Positions 23,085 through 26,770 of a stretch of DNA of 26,770 nt are shown piece after piece. Under the pieces are notes generated by a model. The model did no database searches. It worked only from the letters and a program-made list of their open reading frames with translations, and was not told where the DNA came from. The stretch spans positions 1-26,770 of the forward strand of contig CALPRR020000006.1 of NCBI GenBank assembly GCA_943326025.2, read 5' to 3'. The DNA comes from Candidatus Kuenenia stuttgartensis (lineage in GTDB: Bacteria; Bacteroidota; Bacteroidia; Flavobacteriales_D; Crocinitomicaceae). Every line of letters starts with the position of its first letter. The stretch's first letter is position 1. Made by a program: the position numbers and the translations under genes.

Positions 23085-24392
23085 CTAATAGATTTCATCC
23101 AGTGCTTCACAAAAAGCTTTTGCTGCTTGGTCTAAAATTTCTTTGGTATGAGCAATTGAAATAAATCCAACTTCATAACCGCTTGGACCTAAATAAACTC
23201 CTCTTTCTAATAAGGCTAAGAAGATTTTTCTAAAACCAGTCATATCAGGATTAATCTCCCCTGCTCTTCTGATGTGTTTTTTTCCATCGAATGATAACCA
23301 GAAAATAGAACCAATCGTTACTAATTCAAAGTTATAACCATGTGATTTCGCATGAGCATTCACCAAATTAACAAAGTATTTTGTGCGCTCTTCTTGATCT
23401 TCGTAAAATCCTGGCTTTGCCAATTCTGTTAATTGAGCAATTCCAGCAGCCATTGCAACTGGATTTCCTGACAACGTTCCCGCTTGATAAACACCTCCAT
23501 CAGGAGAAACATGAGCCATTATTTCTTTTCTTGCGCCATAAGCTCCTACTGGTAAACCTCCACCAATAATTTTACCGTATGTTACAATATCAGGAGTAAT
23601 TCCATATAATTCTGCAGCACCTGAAAATGCCACTCTAAATCCAGAAATCACCTCATCAAAAAACAATAAAATATTATTTTCTGTACATAATTTTCTTAAC
23701 TCTTGAAGGAATGTCAATTCTTGTAAAAGCAATCCATTGTTCGCTGGAATTGGTTCAATAATTGCACACGCAATTTCGTCTCCATATTCGGCAATACATT
23801 TACGTAAAGCATCCATATCATTTAACTCAACTACTAACGTTTCATCGATATAGCTTTGAGGAATCCCTTCACTCGTTGATGAAGTTCCGAAAGTTACTAA
23901 TCCACTTCCCGCTTTTACTAACATCGAATCAACGTGACCATGATAGCAACCTTCAAATTTTAATACTTTATTCTTTTTAGTATATCCTCTAGATAAACGA
24001 ATTGCAGACATCACTGCTTCCGTTCCTGAACTAACAAAACGAATTTTATCAATGAATGGATTTTTAGAAAGAATTAATTCTGCTAATTCATTTTCTAATC
24101 GTGTTGGCGCCCCGAAACTTGATCCATTTTGCAATGTTTCAACAATTTTAGCATAAACATTAGGATGATTATGACCTAAAATTAGCGGTCCCCAACTGCA
24201 ACAGAAATCGATGAATTTATTATCATCTTCATCCCAAATATGACAACCATCTCCTTTTTTTATAAATAATGGAGCACCTTCAACTGATTTAAAAGCTCTA
24301 ACTGGCGAATTTACCCCGCCAGGAAAATATGTTTTTGATTTTTCAAACAATCCTTCAGAAACAGTTCGTTTCAATGTGTTTTTAGCTATCAT
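23085..24392 (-). CDS. hemL: Glutamate-1-semialdehyde 2,1-aminomutase HemL
   Basis: HemL is a PLP enzyme that converts glutamate-1-semialdehyde to 5-aminolevulinate in the C5 pathway of haem synthesis. The 435-aa protein has the family opening FPGGVNSPVRAF (23-34), SSGTEAVMSAIRLSRG (121-136), the PLP-contacting DEVISGFR (246-253) and the Schiff-base lysine K274 in TYGKIIGGGLPVGAYG. Length and motifs match HemL, including the PGGVNSPVR signature that separates it from related class III aminotransferases. It has its own likely promoter (24420-24427). A heptamer repeat and a probable terminator lie immediately downstream. Confidence 0.97.
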   Translation of the reverse strand: MIAKNTLKRTVSEGLFEKSKTYFPGGVNSPVRAFKSVEGAPLFIKKGDGCHIWDEDDNKFIDFCCSWGPLILGHNHPNVYAKIVETLQNGSSFGAPTRLENELAELILSKNPFIDKIRFVSSGTEAVMSAIRLSRGYTKKNKVLKFEGCYHGHVDSMLVKAGSGLVTFGTSSTSEGIPQSYIDETLVVELNDMDALRKCIAEYGDEIACAIIEPIPANNGLLLQELTFLQELRKLCTENNILLFFDEVISGFRVAFSGAAELYGITPDIVTYGKIIGGGLPVGAYGARKEIMAHVSPDGGVYQAGTLSGNPVAMAAGIAQLTELAKPGFYEDQEERTKYFVNLVNAHAKSHGYNFELVTIGSIFWLSFDGKKHIRRAGEINPDMTGFRKIFLALLERGVYLGPSGYEVGFISIAHTKEILDQAAKAFCEALDEIY

Positions 24393-24419
24393 ACTAGACC
24401 AATTTTCAATTTCGTTTTA

Positions 24420-24427
24420 CAAAGATA
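24420..24427 (-). promoter_or_regulatory. -7 promoter box of hemL
   Basis: TATCTTTG on the minus strand is a perfect TAnnTTTG match, 27 nt upstream of the hemL ATG. No TTG is found at the expected -33 distance. Confidence 0.55.
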
Positions 24428-24502
24428 CTATTTTTGAATTTTGAATTAGTTATGGAAATTGATTATGAAGAATAAATAACTACTATTTATTTCAATTCTA
24501 AA

Positions 24503-24949
24503 CTACTTCCTTTTTTTGGCGAAAAATGACTTTATCAAATCACTACATTCATCAGCTAAAATACCATTTGACACTAATGTTTTAGGGTGATACAACCCTT
24601 CTTGAAAACGACCAGCACCTCTTTTTTCGTCTCTTGCTCCAAATACAATCTTATCAATTTGTGACCAATACAAGGCTCCAGCACACATCACGCATGGTTC
24701 AAGTGTAATATACATCGTACAACCCGTTAAATATTTTCCTCCTAAATATTCTGCAGCAGCTGTTATTGCTTGTATTTCAGCGTGAGCTGTAACATCATTT
24801 AATCTTTCAGTATAATTATGAGATTTCGCAATGATCTGATTATTGCAAACTACTACTGCACCTACAGGAACTTCACCTAAATCAAAAGCTGTTTGCGCTT
24901 CGATTAGAGCTTGTTTCATAAAATATTCGTCGTTGAATGGATTTATCAT
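24503..24949 (-). CDS. tadA: tRNA-specific adenosine deaminase TadA
   Basis: TadA deaminates A34 to inosine in tRNA-Arg(ACG). The 148-aa protein carries the CDA-fold zinc motifs TAHAEIQA (H56 ligand, E58 catalytic) and PCVMCAG (C86, C89 ligands), with GEVPVGAVVV (25-34) and FGARDEKRGAG, which are typical of TadA rather than of guanine or cytosine deaminases. Length is normal. It is divergent from the LD-carboxypeptidase gene and about 110 bp upstream of hemL; its promoter is not clear. Confidence 0.93.
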   Translation of the reverse strand: MINPFNDEYFMKQALIEAQTAFDLGEVPVGAVVVCNNQIIAKSHNYTERLNDVTAHAEIQAITAAAEYLGGKYLTGCTMYITLEPCVMCAGALYWSQIDKIVFGARDEKRGAGRFQEGLYHPKTLVSNGILADECSDLIKSFFAKKRK

Positions 24950-24972
24950 GCTATAAATTTAAGAAACTGTTT

Positions 24973-24980
24973 TATTTTTG
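24973..24980 (+). promoter_or_regulatory. Candidate -7 box for the LD-carboxypeptidase gene
   Basis: TATTTTTG fits TAnnTTTG and lies 43 nt upstream of the ATG at 25024. The surrounding DNA is T-rich, so the match carries limited weight. Confidence 0.35.
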
Positions 24981-25023
24981 AGGACAATTCGGTTCAAATC
25001 TGAATTCTTTATAAGTAAAAATT

Positions 25024-25923
25024 ATGAGTCATTCAATTCCAGCACTTCAAAAAGGTGATTTAATTTATATTACCGCTCCTGCAAAGTCAATCGATATTTC
25101 GTTTGTAGATTTCGCTAAAAGCTATTTTGAAAATCAAGGGTATAAGGTTTTGATCAGTCAACATTGTACTGGCGAATTCAATTATTTCTCAGGAACAGAT
25201 GATGAACGCACGGCAGATTTTCAATACGGAATTGATCATCCTGAAGTGAAAGCCATTGTATGTGCAAGAGGCGGATATGGATGTGTTCGAATAGTTGACA
25301 GAATTCAATGGGCTGGAATTTTAAGAGAACCAAAATGGATTATTGGTTTTAGCGATGTGACAGTGTTTCATCAACGCATGCAACGATTTGGATTACCCAG
25401 TATTCACGGAACGATGCCTTTGAATTTCAAAGAGAATTCGCAAGATTCATTTGCAACTTTAGAAAAAGCCTGGGCAAATCAAGCGTATTCAATTTATTCA
25501 ACTTTTACTTCAAGTAATAAACAAGGATCATCTGAAGGACAATTAGTTGGAGGAAATCTATCAATCTTATACAGCCTTTTAGGAACAGATGATCAAATCA
25601 CTTATGAAAATTCAATTTTATTTATTGAAGATTTAGCAGAACAGATTTATCACTTAGATCGAATGCTTTTTGCATTTGCTAAAGCTGGAATTTTCGACAA
25701 AATAAAAGGTTTAATAGTTGGAGGTATGACAGATATGAAAGATACGGCTATTCCATTTGGCAAAACACTTCAAGAAGTCATTTTAGAGCATTTTCAATAT
25801 AGAAATATTCCAATCATTTTTGATTTTCCTGCTGGACATATCGATGATAATAGAGCGTTGGTTTTTGGTAGAAATGTTACTTTAACTTCAAATGAAGATG
25901 GTGGTAAAGTAGCATTTAATTAA
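25024..25923 (+). CDS. LD-carboxypeptidase (peptidase family S66)
   Basis: This enzyme removes the terminal D-Ala from tetrapeptides during peptidoglycan recycling. The 299-aa protein has the S66 layout: the N-terminal GDLIYITAPA, CARGGYG (80-86), the nucleophile Ser110 in IIGFSDVT, the catalytic Glu in FIEDLAEQIYHLDRM, and the catalytic His in FPAGHIDDN. All three triad residues are therefore present. It lacks a signal peptide, in keeping with a cytoplasmic recycling enzyme such as LdcA. Its TAA overlaps the stop codon of the converging response-regulator gene (TTAA at 25920-25923). Confidence 0.93.
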   Translation: MSHSIPALQKGDLIYITAPAKSIDISFVDFAKSYFENQGYKVLISQHCTGEFNYFSGTDDERTADFQYGIDHPEVKAIVCARGGYGCVRIVDRIQWAGILREPKWIIGFSDVTVFHQRMQRFGLPSIHGTMPLNFKENSQDSFATLEKAWANQAYSIYSTFTSSNKQGSSEGQLVGGNLSILYSLLGTDDQITYENSILFIEDLAEQIYHLDRMLFAFAKAGIFDKIKGLIVGGMTDMKDTAIPFGKTLQEVILEHFQYRNIPIIFDFPAGHIDDNRALVFGRNVTLTSNEDGGKVAFN

Positions 25924-26273
25924 TTTATTTTACCAAGAATAACTTCTAATTCTTCTAAATTTAAAGGTTTAACACAGAAATCTAACATATTCGTAGCTTC
26001 TGCTCTTTTTCTAGTTTCAGGATCTGAATTTCCTGATATATAAATAGCTTTGATGGCTTTTGTTTTATTAATTTCATTCATTGCCTCTATTCCATCCATT
26101 TTACCTTTTAAACGAATGTCCATCAGAATAACATCAACATCATTTTCCTTTATAAAATCAATTGCTTCCTCGCCAGATTTTATTGCTTTTACAACCTCAT
26201 GACCTAATATTTCTATAAAACGTGTATTCAACATCGTTAATATTAAATCATCTTCAACAATTAATATTTTCAT
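25920..26273 (-). CDS. Single-domain response regulator (CheY-like)
   Basis: The 117-aa protein is one receiver domain with no output domain. The acidic pocket is VEDD (6-9), the phosphorylated aspartate is D52 in ILMDIRL, a conserved Ser follows in AIYISGNSD, and the conserved Lys is in VKPL. The extra residues in LKGKMDGIEAM after the phosphorylation site are typical of receivers paired with HisKA_2/HWE kinases. It starts two bases after the kinase stop codon, so the two form one operon and probably one signalling pair. The signal is unknown. Confidence 0.93.
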   Translation of the reverse strand: MKILIVEDDLILTMLNTRFIEILGHEVVKAIKSGEEAIDFIKENDVDVILMDIRLKGKMDGIEAMNEINKTKAIKAIYISGNSDPETRKRAEATNMLDFCVKPLNLEELEVILGKIN

Positions 26274-26275
26274 TT

Positions 26276-26770
26276 TTATTCTGTAATATCATTAAAACGC
26301 AATATCATTTCGCAACCAGAACCTATTTTAGTATTATTAATGAATTCACCATTCAATTGAGAGGCAAACGCATTTATTAAATTAGTTCCGATTGAATCTT
26401 TCTTTAATTTTTCATCAAAATCAAATCCTAAACCATCATCTTTATATTTAAAAACCCACAAATCTCTGTCTTTTTTAAAATCAATATTGATTTTACCTTC
26501 CACTTTCCCTATAAAAGCATGTTTATAGGAATTTGTTATAAGTTCGTTAACCAATAGAGAAAAAGGTAGAGCCGTTTCCATTGATAATTGAATAGATTCA
26601 ATATCCGTTTCAATCTGAATGTTAATGCTTTTCTGTTGATAGGATAACTTGATAAAATAGATTAACTCATTAATATATTCTTTGACATCTATCTTGTCTA
26701 AATCTTTGTGAACATATAATTTTTCATGTAAAAGTGCTATTGATTTAATTCGATTTTTAGAATCTTTCAA
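26276..26770 (-). CDS. HisKA_2-type sensor histidine kinase, C-terminal part (5' end cut by window)
   Basis: The visible 164 residues are the end of a histidine kinase; the frame is open to the window edge and the first codon seen is not its start. RIKSIALLHEKLY matches the second half of the HisKA_2 dimerisation domain (the phosphorylated His lies further upstream, outside the window). It is followed by a HATPase domain with the N box LLVNELITNSYKHAF (72-86), the G1 box DDGLGFD (111-117) and the G2 box GTNLINAFASQLNG (128-141). The sensor part is not visible. It is in an operon with the single-domain regulator downstream. Confidence 0.92.
   Translation of the reverse strand: MKDSKNRIKSIALLHEKLYVHKDLDKIDVKEYINELIYFIKLSYQQKSINIQIETDIESIQLSMETALPFSLLVNELITNSYKHAFIGKVEGKINIDFKKDRDLWVFKYKDDGLGFDFDEKLKKDSIGTNLINAFASQLNGEFINNTKIGSGCEMILRFNDITE

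Overview
The window looks like chromosome from a member of the Bacteroidota, most likely order Flavobacteriales. A Crocinitomicaceae/Fluviicola-like genome is plausible but not proven. The basis is: AT-rich DNA with almost no Shine-Dalgarno sites; perfect copies of the Bacteroidota sigma -7 box TAnnTTTG before several genes; the order of the division and cell-wall (dcw) cluster; a MraY with a long extra loop; a DAP-type MurE (DNPR motif); and an FtsI with a C-terminal PASTA domain.

Layout. (1) Positions 1-15513, minus strand: a near-complete dcw cluster, read in transcription order as mraZ, rsmH, ftsL, ftsI, murE, mraY, murD, an unnamed gene, ftsW, murG, murC, ftsQ, ftsA, ftsZ (C-terminus cut by the window edge). 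Junctions are tight: there are ATGA and TAATG overlaps, and stops abut starts. Two longer gaps, murC/murG and murD/mraY, hold copies of a G/C-rich hairpin repeat. (2) 15514-15976: a 463-bp divergent regulatory region rich in GTGGTA motifs, including two pairs spaced exactly 10 bp apart, as expected for MraZ operators. (3) 15977-17821, plus strand: an MsbA-type ABC exporter. (4) 17952-21329: an islet between an initiator tRNA-fMet gene (plus) and a tRNA-Asn gene (minus). It holds a frameshifted GIY-YIG nuclease relic, a decayed tRNA copy, a secreted MORN-repeat protein, an SH3-like lipoprotein and a small basic ORF. Three copies of one terminator hairpin module, two direct and one inverted, lie in this islet. 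(5) 21448-24949, minus strand: ssb, a SPOR-domain N-acetylmuramoyl-L-alanine amidase, hemL and tadA. (6) 25024-25923, plus strand: an LD-carboxypeptidase. (7) 25920-26770, minus strand: a single-domain response regulator and the C-terminal part of a HisKA_2-type histidine kinase.

Together the dcw genes make lipid II (MurC/D/E, MraY, MurG), polymerise and crosslink it at the septum (FtsW, FtsI), and build the divisome (FtsZ, FtsA, FtsQ, FtsL). MraZ and RsmH head the operon. The amidase and LD-carboxypeptidase downstream add peptidoglycan splitting and recycling. The observations most worth a second look are the MurD C-domain-like gene inside the dcw cluster, the phased MraZ-box-like clusters, and the tRNA/GIY-YIG/terminator repeat structure.
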